This document shows positions 26,212 through 34,987 of a DNA stretch of 64,000 nucleotides, one piece after another (within the stretch, counting starts at the first letter, position 1; every line of letters begins with the position of its first letter). The notes beneath the pieces are model-generated. The model had not been told where the DNA came from and did no database searches. It worked only from the letters and a program-made list of their open reading frames with translations. The DNA lies in the NCBI GenBank assembly GCA_963791455.1, contig CAWBSM010000005.1:278053-342052 (forward strand), read 5' to 3'. Origin of the DNA: Bog-473 sp963791455. GTDB lineage: Bacteria; Actinomycetota; Acidimicrobiia; Acidimicrobiales; RAAP-2. Both the position numbers and the translations under genes were made by a program.

Positions 26212-27150
26212 TCAGCCGCCGAACGCGCCGATCAAGATCTCGCCGACCCGACGCACCGTTTCGGGTGTGCCCGTGGGGACGTTGAAGACGAGGTACTCGA
26301 CGCCGGCGGCAGCGAGCTCCTCCACCCGGTCCACCAGTTGGTCTGGAGTGCCGACGTCGGAGCCCGTCGGCTCCTCGCCGGTCACCTGGCGCAGGAAGGC
26401 CTTCGTCGCCGCCGTCTCCTCGGCGCTCTCCGTCAGCACAAGCGTGCTGAGCCGGCTGACTGTCACCTCGGAGGGGTCACGCCCGACCGCCTTGCAGTGC
26501 TCGCGTAGCACGTCAACCTTGTGGGCGATCGTCGGCGCGTCGCCGAACAGATTGCACATGTCGGCGTAGCGCGCCACGAGGTTCAGCGTCCTCTTCTCGC
26601 CGCCGCCGCCGACCAGGATCGGTGGGCCACCCGGTTGCACGGGCGGCGGCACGTTGCGTGCCTCGTCGATCCTGTAATACCGGCCTGCGAAGCTCGGCGC
26701 ATCCTCGGTGAACATGGCCCGGCAGATCTGCAACGCCTCCTCCAGCCGGTCCAGGCGCTCCCCGGCCCGCGGGAAGTCGAACCCCAGCCCCTCGTGCTCG
26801 ACGTCATACCAGGCCGCGCCGATGCCGAGGATGGCGCGCCCGGCGCTGATCACGTCGAGGGTGGTGACGATCTTCGCCAGATGCGCGGGGTTGCGGTAGG
26901 TCACGCCCGTGACCATGGTGCCGAGCTTCACCCGCTCGGTCCGGGCGGCCAGCGCGCCGAGAAGGGTGTAAGCATCGAGCATCGGCTGGCTCGGGCCGCC
27001 CATCGGCGGCAGTTGGTAGAAGTGGTCCATCACCCACACCGAGTCGAAGCCCGACTCCTCGGCCGCCGTCGCCAGGTCGACCACACCGTCGAAGAGGGCG
27101 CCGGTTGGCTCGTTCGGGGTGAAATTGGGGATTTGCAGTCCGAAACGCAT
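26212..27150 (-). CDS. F420-dependent LLM-class oxidoreductase
   Basis: 312 residues with the luciferase-like TIM-barrel pattern. It starts MRFGLQIPNF, has DSVWVMDHFYQLPP and GTMVTGVTYRNPAHLAKIVTTLDVISAGRAILGIGAAW, and later the phosphate-binding ILVGGGGEKRTL. This subgroup transfers hydride between F420 and organic substrates. It is the last gene of a minus-strand operon after DLH, DUF6295 and an APH-type phosphotransferase. It is also the best intact relative of the frameshifted gene at 9064-9934. The longer frame upstream (to 28101) is antisense-like shadow of the phosphotransferase. Confidence 0.9.
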   Translation of the reverse strand: MRFGLQIPNFTPNEPTGALFDGVVDLATAAEESGFDSVWVMDHFYQLPPMGGPSQPMLDAYTLLGALAARTERVKLGTMVTGVTYRNPAHLAKIVTTLDVISAGRAILGIGAAWYDVEHEGLGFDFPRAGERLDRLEEALQICRAMFTEDAPSFAGRYYRIDEARNVPPPVQPGGPPILVGGGGEKRTLNLVARYADMCNLFGDAPTIAHKVDVLREHCKAVGRDPSEVTVSRLSTLVLTESAEETAATKAFLRQVTGEEPTGSDVGTPDQLVDRVEELAAAGVEYLVFNVPTGTPETVRRVGEILIGAFGG

Positions 27151-27191
27151 GGTGCGGAACCTACCGGGGTACGGGGCGCGCCGCGGCAGGC

Positions 27192-28136
27192 TCACCAACC
27201 CGTGCGACGTCGCAACCAGGACAGGGCCACCTCGCCCTGGGCGGCCTGGAAGGATCGCAGCGTCGGAAGCCCCGGCGGCGCCGGCTCGAACGAGTGCGAA
27301 ACGAAGAAGCCGCTGACTCCGGCGAGCAGGATCGTGACCGCGTCGGGGTCCGCCTGGCGGGACGGCCCGTGGCGCGCCAGCAGGTCCTCGGGCGGCGGGC
27401 CGCCCTCGAGCACGACGGAGGGCGCCCAGCCGACGACGTCGAAGGCGGGGTTCCCCACCGAGCCGTGGGGCCAGTCCACGAACACCACGTCGCCGCGGGT
27501 GAGCAGCACGTTGTCGGCCCGTACGTCGCCATGGACCAACGTGTTTCCGGCGCAGGCTTGGGGCCAGCCCGCCTCCAACTCGGCCAACCGCTCCAGGTGC
27601 ACGGCGGCCCAGGGGTCGAGGCCGGGCGGCGCGCCGACGGAGGCAAGCCGGCCCCAGCCGCCGAAGAGCCGCCGCCCGTAGAGGGCGAGGGGTTCGAGCG
27701 CGGGCACCGGGTTCGGCGTGAGCTCCTCGTGGAGCGAGGAGAGCGCGGCCGCGACCGCCGCCAGCTCGCCGGCATCCCAGGGGTGGTGCGGAGGGTGGCC
27801 GTCGACGGCCTCGAAGGCGAGCGCCACCCAGTGGCCATCGTCGTAGGTCGCCAGCAGCCGGGGGAAGCGCGATGAGGCCGGCAGCGCTGCCGCGATCACG
27901 GCCTCGCGGCGGTGCATGGACGGCGAGTCGGGATTGAGCTCGGAGCCGACCGCCTTCACGAACACGGCTCGCCCGGGCCACTCCAAGATGCTCGTCGCAC
28001 CCGGCGAGAACCCACCGGCGAGGTCGCGCACGGCCTCGGGGCGGCCCCCGCCCCCGACGCCTTCCGCCCAGGTCCGCACGGCTTCGGGCACGTGGGCCCA
28101 CGGGAGGTGGACGCCCGCCGCGGCGGGAGTGGTCAC
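27192..28136 (-). CDS. APH-family small-molecule phosphotransferase
   Basis: 314 residues of the aminoglycoside phosphotransferase/choline-kinase fold. The ATP-side lysine is in AVFVKAVGS, the catalytic loop is LVHGDVRADNVLL, and the metal-binding Asp follows in VFVDWPHG. The Brenner motif residues are intact. It could phosphorylate an antibiotic, homoserine, choline or another alcohol; nothing identifies which. The start is uncertain. GTG at 28136 lies inside a 14-bp tandem duplication just after the upstream stop, while ATG at 28172 would overlap the upstream gene by 26 bases. Neither has a strong ribosome binding site. Confidence 0.82.
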   Translation of the reverse strand: MTTPAAAGVHLPWAHVPEAVRTWAEGVGGGGRPEAVRDLAGGFSPGATSILEWPGRAVFVKAVGSELNPDSPSMHRREAVIAAALPASSRFPRLLATYDDGHWVALAFEAVDGHPPHHPWDAGELAAVAAALSSLHEELTPNPVPALEPLALYGRRLFGGWGRLASVGAPPGLDPWAAVHLERLAELEAGWPQACAGNTLVHGDVRADNVLLTRGDVVFVDWPHGSVGNPAFDVVGWAPSVVLEGGPPPEDLLARHGPSRQADPDAVTILLAGVSGFFVSHSFEPAPPGLPTLRSFQAAQGEVALSWLRRRTGW

Positions 28137-28150
28137 GCGGGAGTGGTCAC
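28123..28150 (+). repeat. 14-bp perfect tandem duplication at a gene junction
   Basis: GCGGGAGTGGTCAC occurs twice head to tail (28123-28136 and 28137-28150). It covers the stop of the DUF6295 gene and the start of the phosphotransferase. In a single-copy ancestor the two genes would have met in a GTGA overlap; the duplication moves the GTG start 14 bases away. Confidence 0.9.
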
Positions 28151-28407
28151 GACGCGGCTTCGCCGGCGGCATTGAGCGCCGCCTCGATGCTCTCCACCAG
28201 ACGCCGCGCCGACTCTGCGCTGAGCTCCACCGCGACGCGGGCGCCCGGGCCTCGTGCTGGGTCGGCGAAGTCGATGTTCAGCGTGTGGTCGAAGGGCGCG
28301 TGGTACGGATGATCGAAGTAGACGCTGGCCGAGGTGACGGAGAACCACCCCTGCGGCCCCTTGGCGCTTCCCGCCACCTCGGTGGCGACGGTGAGGTAAG
28401 AGCACAT
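28147..28407 (-). CDS. DUF6295 family protein
   Basis: 86 residues, starting MCSYLTVATEVAGSAKG. The pattern GPQGWFSVTSASVYFDHPYHAPFDHTLNIDF and the helical tail ELSAESARRLVESIEAAL match my memory of the small actinobacterial DUF6295 family. There is no signal peptide. Function is unknown. It starts 4 bases after the end of the dienelactone hydrolase gene and abuts the phosphotransferase, so it belongs to that operon. The His-rich centre might bind metal, which is speculation. Confidence 0.75.
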   Translation of the reverse strand: MCSYLTVATEVAGSAKGPQGWFSVTSASVYFDHPYHAPFDHTLNIDFADPARGPGARVAVELSAESARRLVESIEAALNAAGEAAS

Positions 28408-28410
28408 GAT

Positions 28411-29166
28411 TCAGTCCGCCGCCAGATAGCGGCCGAACCAGTCGAAGATGCGCCGCCATCCGTCCACGGCGGCGTCGGGCCGGTAGGCCGGACGGTCCAC
28501 CGCGAAGAAGGCGTGACCGGCGCCGTCATAGCGGTGGAACTCATGGGTCTTGTCCGCCGCCTTCAGCGCCGCCTCGAGCTCGTCCACCTGTTCGGGGCTG
28601 GGGAACTGGTCCTCGTTGCCGAACAGCCCGAGGAGCGGGCAGTGCAGCTGGGGCGTCCGGTCCACCAACGGCGTGACCTTCAGCGGGAATCCTTCCGGCG
28701 GCGTGCCGGTCACGAAGGCCCCGTAGCAATCGACCGCGGCGTCGACGGGTAGGCTGACCGCCGTCAAGAAGGAGTGCCGTCCGCCGGAGCAGTAGCCAAT
28801 GACGCCGACCTTGCCGTTGGAGGTCGGCAGGGCGCGCAGCGTTTTGACGGCGCCGTCGGCGTCGCCCACGAATTGGTCGTCGGGAACGCCACCGGCCTCG
28901 CGCGTGGCCGCTGCGGCGTCGTCGGGGTCGACGTCGAATCCCTGGCGCGCGTAGAGGTTGGGGCAGATCGCGTTGTAGCCGTAGGCCGCGAAACGCCGCG
29001 TGATCTCCTTGGTCGCCGAGTCCCACCCGGGGAGATGATGGATGACCAGGACGCCGCCGAAAGGCCCATCCCCTTCAGGGAGCGCCTGGTAGGCGTTGAT
29101 CTGAGCCTCCTCGTAGCCCGTGAACGTCACGTCGTGGGCCCTAAGTGCTTCTTCGGGTACGGGCAC
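28411..29166 (-). CDS. Dienelactone hydrolase family protein
   Basis: 251 residues with the alpha/beta hydrolase fold of the DLH type. The nucleophile is Cys in GYCSGGRHS (the DLH hallmark), the acid lies in GNEDQFPS, and the histidine in GAGHAFF. Enzymes of this group hydrolyse dienelactone in chlorocatechol breakdown or act as carboxymethylenebutenolidase-like esterases. The GTG start at 29166 follows AAGGAGG by six bases; the open frame extends much further upstream but without coding character. It is the first gene of the operon running to 26212. Confidence 0.9.
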   Translation of the reverse strand: MPVPEEALRAHDVTFTGYEEAQINAYQALPEGDGPFGGVLVIHHLPGWDSATKEITRRFAAYGYNAICPNLYARQGFDVDPDDAAAATREAGGVPDDQFVGDADGAVKTLRALPTSNGKVGVIGYCSGGRHSFLTAVSLPVDAAVDCYGAFVTGTPPEGFPLKVTPLVDRTPQLHCPLLGLFGNEDQFPSPEQVDELEAALKAADKTHEFHRYDGAGHAFFAVDRPAYRPDAAVDGWRRIFDWFGRYLAAD

Positions 29167-29281
29167 GGCTGCCTCCTTGCTCTTGCGTTCTTCCGGGCCA
29201 CGCGTGATCGCGCGGCCGGTGCGACGCCCACTATGGCGCGCCGACGGTGCCTGCTGCGCTCGTAACCGGCATGATGATCCC

Positions 29282-30481
29282 GTGCGCCGACTCCTCCTGT
29301 GGCTCGCTGCGTTCGGTCCGGTCGCTCTGGTCACCCTCCCCGCATCCCCGCCCGAACCGGCGGGTGGGGCGACACCCGCCGTCCACACGGTCGTCGGTGT
29401 GGGGCTCCTCGAGGCGCCAGCTGGGATCGCGCTCGACACCGCGGGCGACCTCTTCGTCGCGGACAGCGGGCACTGCCGCGTGGTCGTTTTGCCGGCGCGC
29501 AGCAGGGTGTTCGATGGGCTGTCACTGCGGCCCGGGCACGTCGCCACCGTCGTCGGGGGATCCTGCGCTGACCCCTCCTCCATCGGGCACCCCAGCGGCG
29601 TGGCAGTGGACCCGCGCGGCGATATCTACATTGCGGAAGGGTCGGCCCAACGGGTGCAGGTCGTGCGCGCCGGCGGACCCAGGATCGCGGTGACGCTGGC
29701 AGGAACGGGACACGCCGGCTTCAACGGCGACGGTGGCGTGGCGTCGGCCGCCGAGCTCGACCAGCCCACGGGGGTCGCGGTCGACGATGCCGGTGACGTT
29801 TTCATTGCCGACACCGCCAACTGCCGAGTGCGGGCGCTCCCGGCCCGGAATACCACGATCTTCGGGCAGGCGATGACGGTCGGACATCTCTACACCGTGG
29901 CGGGCACCGGCGTCTGCGGCACCGCGGGCCAGGGTGGCCCAGTCGCGGCGGCCCAGCTGTGGGATCCCGTCGCCGTCACCTTCGACGGGGCGGACGACCT
30001 ATTGGTGGCCGACCGCGGCGACCAGTCGGTGCTCCTGGCCACGCCCCGGGGCGGGACCTTCTACGGGACGGCGGTCGGCCCGGGCGACATCGGCGTGGTC
30101 TTGGGGGGCACCGGGAGCTACGGGCCGTATCTCACCGATGGCCTGTCCGCCATAGGCCCAGCCGCCGAGCTCAATGATCCCCGTGGCCTCGCCGTTGGGC
30201 CGACCGGTGCGCTGTTCGTCACCGACGGTTTCATGCACGTCCTCCGGGTCGTCCCGGCCTCCTCCGGGGTGCTCTTGGGACGGATGATGTCCGGAGGAGC
30301 CCTCTACACGGCGGCCGGCGCCCTCCCGGTGAAGACCGGGGCCGGCCTCGGTGACGGCACGCAGTGGGTCTTGACCAAAATCGGCACACCCTCTGGCATC
30401 GCCGTGTCGCCCTCGGGTGCGGTGTACTACGCCGACGCCGACCTGGACATGGTGCGGGTCATCGGGCTGGGAACGCCATGA
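29282..30481 (+). CDS. Secreted NHL-repeat protein
   Basis: 399 residues with a signal peptide (LLLWLAAFGPVALVTLPA). It then carries five or six NHL-type units: APAGIALDTAGDLFVADSGHCRVVV, HPSGVAVDPRGDIYIAEGSAQRVQV, QPTGVAVDDAGDVFIADTANCRVRA, a weaker central one, DPRGLAVGPTGALFVTDG, and TPSGIAVSPSGAVYYADADLDMVRV. It should fold as a beta-propeller outside the membrane and bind ligands or glycans. A GTG start is used. It overlaps the rhamnosidase start by four bases (ATGA), so the pair is translationally coupled and probably functionally linked. Confidence 0.87.
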   Translation: MRRLLLWLAAFGPVALVTLPASPPEPAGGATPAVHTVVGVGLLEAPAGIALDTAGDLFVADSGHCRVVVLPARSRVFDGLSLRPGHVATVVGGSCADPSSIGHPSGVAVDPRGDIYIAEGSAQRVQVVRAGGPRIAVTLAGTGHAGFNGDGGVASAAELDQPTGVAVDDAGDVFIADTANCRVRALPARNTTIFGQAMTVGHLYTVAGTGVCGTAGQGGPVAAAQLWDPVAVTFDGADDLLVADRGDQSVLLATPRGGTFYGTAVGPGDIGVVLGGTGSYGPYLTDGLSAIGPAAELNDPRGLAVGPTGALFVTDGFMHVLRVVPASSGVLLGRMMSGGALYTAAGALPVKTGAGLGDGTQWVLTKIGTPSGIAVSPSGAVYYADADLDMVRVIGLGTP

Positions 30482-33270
30482 GCGCGAGCCGATTCGGCCG
30501 CCGCGGCTTCCTGGCCGCGTCAGCCGGCGTAGCAGCGGGGGCGGCAGCGGCCTCCGCAGCACCGGTCGCTGCGCCGGCCAAGGCCGGGGCGACCCAACTA
30601 CGGCTGGGTCGTGCGGACGCGCTGGCCCGGCCGCCCGGAACGCTCCAATCCGGCGGCCTCACGGCGAACGGAGTGGTCGACCCCGTCGGCGTCGATCCCG
30701 ACGACTGCTCGTTCGCCTGGACCCTGCAGGCTGCCGGGCGTGCGGTCATGCAGACCGCCTACCGCGTCGTGGTCCGTCGCACCGACCCAATGCATGGTGG
30801 GATCGTGTGGGATAGCGGTCAGGTCGTCTCGGCTCGCCAGGCCTTCGTCGCCTACGGCGGTCCTCAGCTGGCTGCCGACGCCGCATACCAGTGGACCATC
30901 CAGCCGAGGGGGTATGCCGAGCGCTGGGGCCCGGTGTCGGTGCCGGCGCGGTTCACCACGGCCTTGCGGGGGGCCGACTGGCAGGCCCAGTGGTTGCGCC
31001 CCGCCGGCGCCTCCCAGGAACCGGACCGGTTCACCTATCTGCGCGCCGAGATCTCGCCGCCGGCCGGTACGGTCCGCCGCGCCACCGCCTTCGTCTCCGC
31101 TGCGCACACCTATCGCCTGTTTGTGAACGGCGCCGTGGTCGATGCCTGGCCCAGCTTTTCGTACCCCGACGAGCAGTACGCCCGGGCCGTGGACCTGACC
31201 GGCGTCGTGACCGGGGGGCGTCACAGCGCCGTCGGCGTGCTCCACCGTTGGTACGGGGCGGGCAAGGGCAGGCCCGCGTCGGCACCGGGGCTGCTGGTCC
31301 AGCTCTCGTTGTGGTACTCCGACGGTCGCCACGTCGTGTTCGGGTCCGATCGCAGCTGGCGCGAGCTCGCGGCCGAATGGCTGCCCTCGCCGCAGCGCAA
31401 CTCCGACGCCTGCGACTTCGTCGAATGGGTGGACGCTCGGGCCCACCCGACTGGGTGGGCGGAAGCCGACTACGACGACGGCGCGTGGTCCCCGGTGACC
31501 GTGATCGGACCGGCCGGGACGGCGCCGTTCATCCGCACCTACCCCCAGCGGACTCGGATTGCGGAGCAACCCATCTCACCAGTGAGCGTGCGCACTTTGC
31601 CCACGGGGTCCGTCGTGGTCGACTTCGGCGCCGTGTACGCGGCCCGGCCCCGGATCACGTTTCGCTCCGGCCAGGCGGGTCAGACCGTTCCGATGCACGT
31701 GGGCTACCTGCTCGACCCCGACGGGGAGGTATCGACGACCCACGGGACACAGGTGACGAACCTGTCCTTCTCCTACGTAATGGCGGATGGGCCGCAGACC
31801 TTCGAGGCGTTCTCGTACCTCGGGTTCCGCTACCTCCAAATCGACGACCCCGGCCAGGCGATCGGGCCCGGCCAGGTCGTCGCGCTCGCGCGCCATGCCG
31901 CCATGCCCGAGGTCCCGATGGCGACCTTCGCCACCGACGACCGCGTGCTCGATGCGGTCTGGAAGCTCAACGCGCGCTCGTGCCTGTACTGCTGCCACGA
32001 GCAGTTCGTCGACACCCCGACGCGGGAGAAGGCGCAGTTTCTCTGGGACGCCGCCAACGAATCCGAGGCGGTCATGCGCACCTACGGCGAACAGAACCTC
32101 AGTTGGCAAGGCTTGCGCGACGGAGCCCGGGGCCAGGCTCGCTTTTGGCCCGACGGCCGGGTCAACGTGGTGTACCCCTACGGCTTTGGCGCACGGGACA
32201 TCCCCACGTTCACCGAGCGCTACCCCGAATGGGTCTGGCGCTACTACCTCGCGACGGGCGACAAGGACACCGCCGTTGCGCTGTACCCGACGACGGCCCG
32301 CATCGCGGGTTATCTGTGGGGCACGCAGCAACCCGGCACGGGCCTGCTCTACGGACTCGCCGACGTACCCGAAGGTGACCCGACCTACGGCTACGACCTC
32401 GGCGTCGCCGCCGACACGGCCAGCAACGTGCTGGCGGTCAACGCGTTCACCCGCATCGCCCAGTTGGCGGACCTGGCCGGGGACGCCGCGGGGGCCGCCA
32501 CCCAGCGGGGCCGAGCGTCCCAACTGGCCGCTGCGATCAACCGGCTGCTGGTGCGTCCAGACGGGGTCTACCTCGACGGCGTCGACGCCAACGGCGCCCC
32601 GAGCGCACATGCCTCCCAGGAGGCAAACGCGCTGGCCTTGGCCTACGGCCTGGTGCCGCCGGCCCGGGTGGACGCCGTCGGTTCGTACGTGGCGTCTCTC
32701 AGGATCGACGTCGGGCCGAACCACGGCCTCGAGCTTCTGCGTGCGCTCGCCACGTCGGGACGGGCCGCCGACATGGTGCGGATACTGACGGATCCCTCCG
32801 TCCCGGGCTGGGCCCAGATCCTGGCCAGGGGTGGCACCTTCACCTGGGAGACCTGGACCCCGAGTGACCTGATCGGGGACTCGATGTCGCACGGGTGGGG
32901 GTCGTCCGCACTCGTGGCGATGCAGGAGACGCTGCTCGGCCTCTCGCTCATGGAACCCAACCCCGACGGCACGGTCCGGGTGGTGGTGGCCCCGCCGTCG
33001 GCGGGGCTGGCCCGCGCAAAGGGCTCGATGCCGACGATCGCCGGACCCGTCACGGTGTCGTGGCAGCGGCGGGGAGCCGGAGTGGCACTGGGCGTCGTCG
33101 TGCCCGCCAACGCCTCAGCCTTTGTTCACCTGCCGGCCTCGGATCCCTCGAGTGTCCGGGAGAGCGGTCTCGCCGCGACAAAGGCGCCGGGAGTGGCCGT
33201 CTATTCGATGGGAGGAGGGAAGGCCGTGCTCTGGGTTGGAAGCGGGGCCTACCGTTTCACCAGCGCATAG
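30478..33270 (+). CDS. Tat-exported alpha-L-rhamnosidase (GH78-like)
   Basis: 930 residues. The N-terminus SRFGRRGFLAASAGVAAGA is a twin-arginine signal. The order of parts fits GH78: a fibronectin-like N-domain, a lectin-like Bac_rhamnosid_N region (RATAFVSAAHTYRLFVNGAVVD), the concanavalin-like domain (VDFGAVYAARPRITF), an (alpha/alpha)6 catalytic barrel (DTPTREKAQFLWDAANES, ATFTWETWTP-type region near GGTFTWETWTPSD, then SMSHGWGSS), and a C-terminal beta domain. The acidic residues of the barrel are present. It would remove terminal rhamnose from plant or bacterial glycans at the cell surface. Confidence 0.88.
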   Translation: MSASRFGRRGFLAASAGVAAGAAAASAAPVAAPAKAGATQLRLGRADALARPPGTLQSGGLTANGVVDPVGVDPDDCSFAWTLQAAGRAVMQTAYRVVVRRTDPMHGGIVWDSGQVVSARQAFVAYGGPQLAADAAYQWTIQPRGYAERWGPVSVPARFTTALRGADWQAQWLRPAGASQEPDRFTYLRAEISPPAGTVRRATAFVSAAHTYRLFVNGAVVDAWPSFSYPDEQYARAVDLTGVVTGGRHSAVGVLHRWYGAGKGRPASAPGLLVQLSLWYSDGRHVVFGSDRSWRELAAEWLPSPQRNSDACDFVEWVDARAHPTGWAEADYDDGAWSPVTVIGPAGTAPFIRTYPQRTRIAEQPISPVSVRTLPTGSVVVDFGAVYAARPRITFRSGQAGQTVPMHVGYLLDPDGEVSTTHGTQVTNLSFSYVMADGPQTFEAFSYLGFRYLQIDDPGQAIGPGQVVALARHAAMPEVPMATFATDDRVLDAVWKLNARSCLYCCHEQFVDTPTREKAQFLWDAANESEAVMRTYGEQNLSWQGLRDGARGQARFWPDGRVNVVYPYGFGARDIPTFTERYPEWVWRYYLATGDKDTAVALYPTTARIAGYLWGTQQPGTGLLYGLADVPEGDPTYGYDLGVAADTASNVLAVNAFTRIAQLADLAGDAAGAATQRGRASQLAAAINRLLVRPDGVYLDGVDANGAPSAHASQEANALALAYGLVPPARVDAVGSYVASLRIDVGPNHGLELLRALATSGRAADMVRILTDPSVPGWAQILARGGTFTWETWTPSDLIGDSMSHGWGSSALVAMQETLLGLSLMEPNPDGTVRVVVAPPSAGLARAKGSMPTIAGPVTVSWQRRGAGVALGVVVPANASAFVHLPASDPSSVRESGLAATKAPGVAVYSMGGGKAVLWVGSGAYRFTSA

Positions 33271-33297
33271 GCAGCTCTTGAGGAGTGCCTTTTTTCT
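33269..33297 (+). terminator. Probable rho-independent terminator
   Basis: AGGCA pairs with TGCCT across a 12-base spacer and is followed at once by six T. It sits at the end of the rhamnosidase gene and before the convergent hydrolase gene. The stem is only five pairs, so efficiency is uncertain. Confidence 0.5.
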
Positions 33298-34817
33298 TAC
33301 GACGAGCAGATGGTTCCTGGAGGCGGTGTGATCCCGCCGACGAGATATGCCTGCACGTACCCGCGCACGCACGCGCTGTAGAAGTAGGCGACGTGGTCGG
33401 CGCCGTCGCGGGTCAGAAGGACGCCCCGCTCCAGCTCCTTGGACACGTTCACCGCCCAGGCGTACGGCGTCGCCGGGTCTTTGGTCGTCCCGATGACGAG
33501 GATAGGCGGCGCCCCCGGTGCGGTCACCTCCTCCACCGGGCGTGTGGGCGGCACCGGCCACACCGCGCAGGCCGCCTCTCCCCAGGCCAGAAGCGGCCCG
33601 AAGACCGGGGCCGAAGGCTTGAGCAGGTCGGCCAAGAAACCGTAGACGCTCAGATCGTGGGAGGCGGGGTGGTCGAGGCAGTCGATGGCCAGAGCGGCAT
33701 CGTCTTGATTGGTGGACCCGTTCTGGTTGTAGTGGTCGGACATGGTGACCACCGGGCCGCCGTTGCCGACGGCGTCTGCGGCCAGCGCAGCACCGAGTTG
33801 GGGCCAGTCCGACTGTGCGTACAAGCCGTCGAGGAGCGCGTCGTACAGCTCACCTGCGCCCGCGACCTGGCCGCCGCCCGCCGGGGCGGGTGACGCCGTG
33901 GCGGCTTCGATCTGCGCCAGCAGTGCCGCCGTCGGGTCACCGGTCGGTCGCCACGAGCAGGAGGAGCTGGCGGAACACCAGGCGAAGAACGACTGCAGCA
34001 CCGCCTCGAACCCCTGGGCCTGCCCCTGCGTGATCTGGTTGAACGTCAGCGCGGGGTCGATGACGCTGTCGAGGACCATGGCGCGGACGTGGCTGGGGAA
34101 CATCGAGGCGTACGTCAACCCGAGCAGCGTGCCGTAGGACTGCCCCATGTAAGTGAGACCGGCGTCGCCGAGCGCGCTGCGGAGCCGGTCCATGTCCCGC
34201 GCCACGTCGACCGACCCGACGTAGGGAAGGACGTTGGCGCTCGCCTTCTCGCAGGCGGCCGCGAACTGCTTCAACCCCGCGATGGCCGCCGCCTGTTGGC
34301 TCGGCGTCGTCGGCACCGGATCCGGCAGGGGCGTGGCGGTCGACGCGCCGGGCGCCTCCCCACAGTTGACCGGATCGCTGCGCTCCACGCCGCGGGGGTC
34401 GAACAGCACGATGTCAAAGTCGTCGAGCAACTGTGGCGTGAGGGAATCGAGCTCGTTCGCCATGTCGTCGATGCCGGACACCCCCGGCCCCCCGGGATCG
34501 ATCACCAGGGAGCCGATACGGGCCGCGGGGTCCTCGGCAGGGTGGCGGGCCACGGCGATGGAAATGGTGGCCGTCGGGTCGGCGTAGTCCAGAGGCACCG
34601 CCAAGGTGCCGCACTGCAAGTCCCCTTTGCAGGGGGACCACGAGATCGGCGTCACGGCGGGCTGCGTCGTAGACGTGGTCGTGGTCGTGGTGGCCGGGTG
34701 GCGCACCGCCTGCGCCGGCGCAGCCGGCGACCCGGGAAGTCGCCCGCAGTTCACGGCCAGCAGTGCCGCCGAACCTGCGAGGAGCAGCCTCGTCGCCGCC
34801 GGAGGCCGACCGATCAT
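33297..34817 (-). CDS. Secreted alpha/beta hydrolase, tripeptidyl aminopeptidase-like
   Basis: 506 residues. A signal sequence (LLLAGSAALLAVNCG) is followed by a Thr-rich linker and then an alpha/beta hydrolase of the SlpD/SlpE/TAP family: the oxyanion region DPGGPGVSG, DPRGVERSDPVNC, the nucleophile GQSYGTLLG, the family's C-terminal TAP-like domain with acid in IGTTKDPATPYAWA, and histidine in DGADHVAYF. Homologues remove tripeptides from secreted proteins. The Cys in the signal region is not in a normal lipobox, so lipid anchoring is doubtful. ATG at 34817 is preferred to the longer frame. Confidence 0.87.
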   Translation of the reverse strand: MIGRPPAATRLLLAGSAALLAVNCGRLPGSPAAPAQAVRHPATTTTTTSTTQPAVTPISWSPCKGDLQCGTLAVPLDYADPTATISIAVARHPAEDPAARIGSLVIDPGGPGVSGIDDMANELDSLTPQLLDDFDIVLFDPRGVERSDPVNCGEAPGASTATPLPDPVPTTPSQQAAAIAGLKQFAAACEKASANVLPYVGSVDVARDMDRLRSALGDAGLTYMGQSYGTLLGLTYASMFPSHVRAMVLDSVIDPALTFNQITQGQAQGFEAVLQSFFAWCSASSSCSWRPTGDPTAALLAQIEAATASPAPAGGGQVAGAGELYDALLDGLYAQSDWPQLGAALAADAVGNGGPVVTMSDHYNQNGSTNQDDAALAIDCLDHPASHDLSVYGFLADLLKPSAPVFGPLLAWGEAACAVWPVPPTRPVEEVTAPGAPPILVIGTTKDPATPYAWAVNVSKELERGVLLTRDGADHVAYFYSACVRGYVQAYLVGGITPPPGTICSS

Positions 34818-34987
34818 TGGGACCACAGTGACACGAACGTCCGGACGCGCTCGTTCACCACTGGGGGACGCCCATGGTCGAACGCACCGACGGTCCCGCC
34901 AACCACATGGCCGAGGGGACGAGTTCCACTCCACCTCCTGACGACACGGCTCGGTAGGGTCGTACCGGTGAAAGGAGCCGACCGCCC

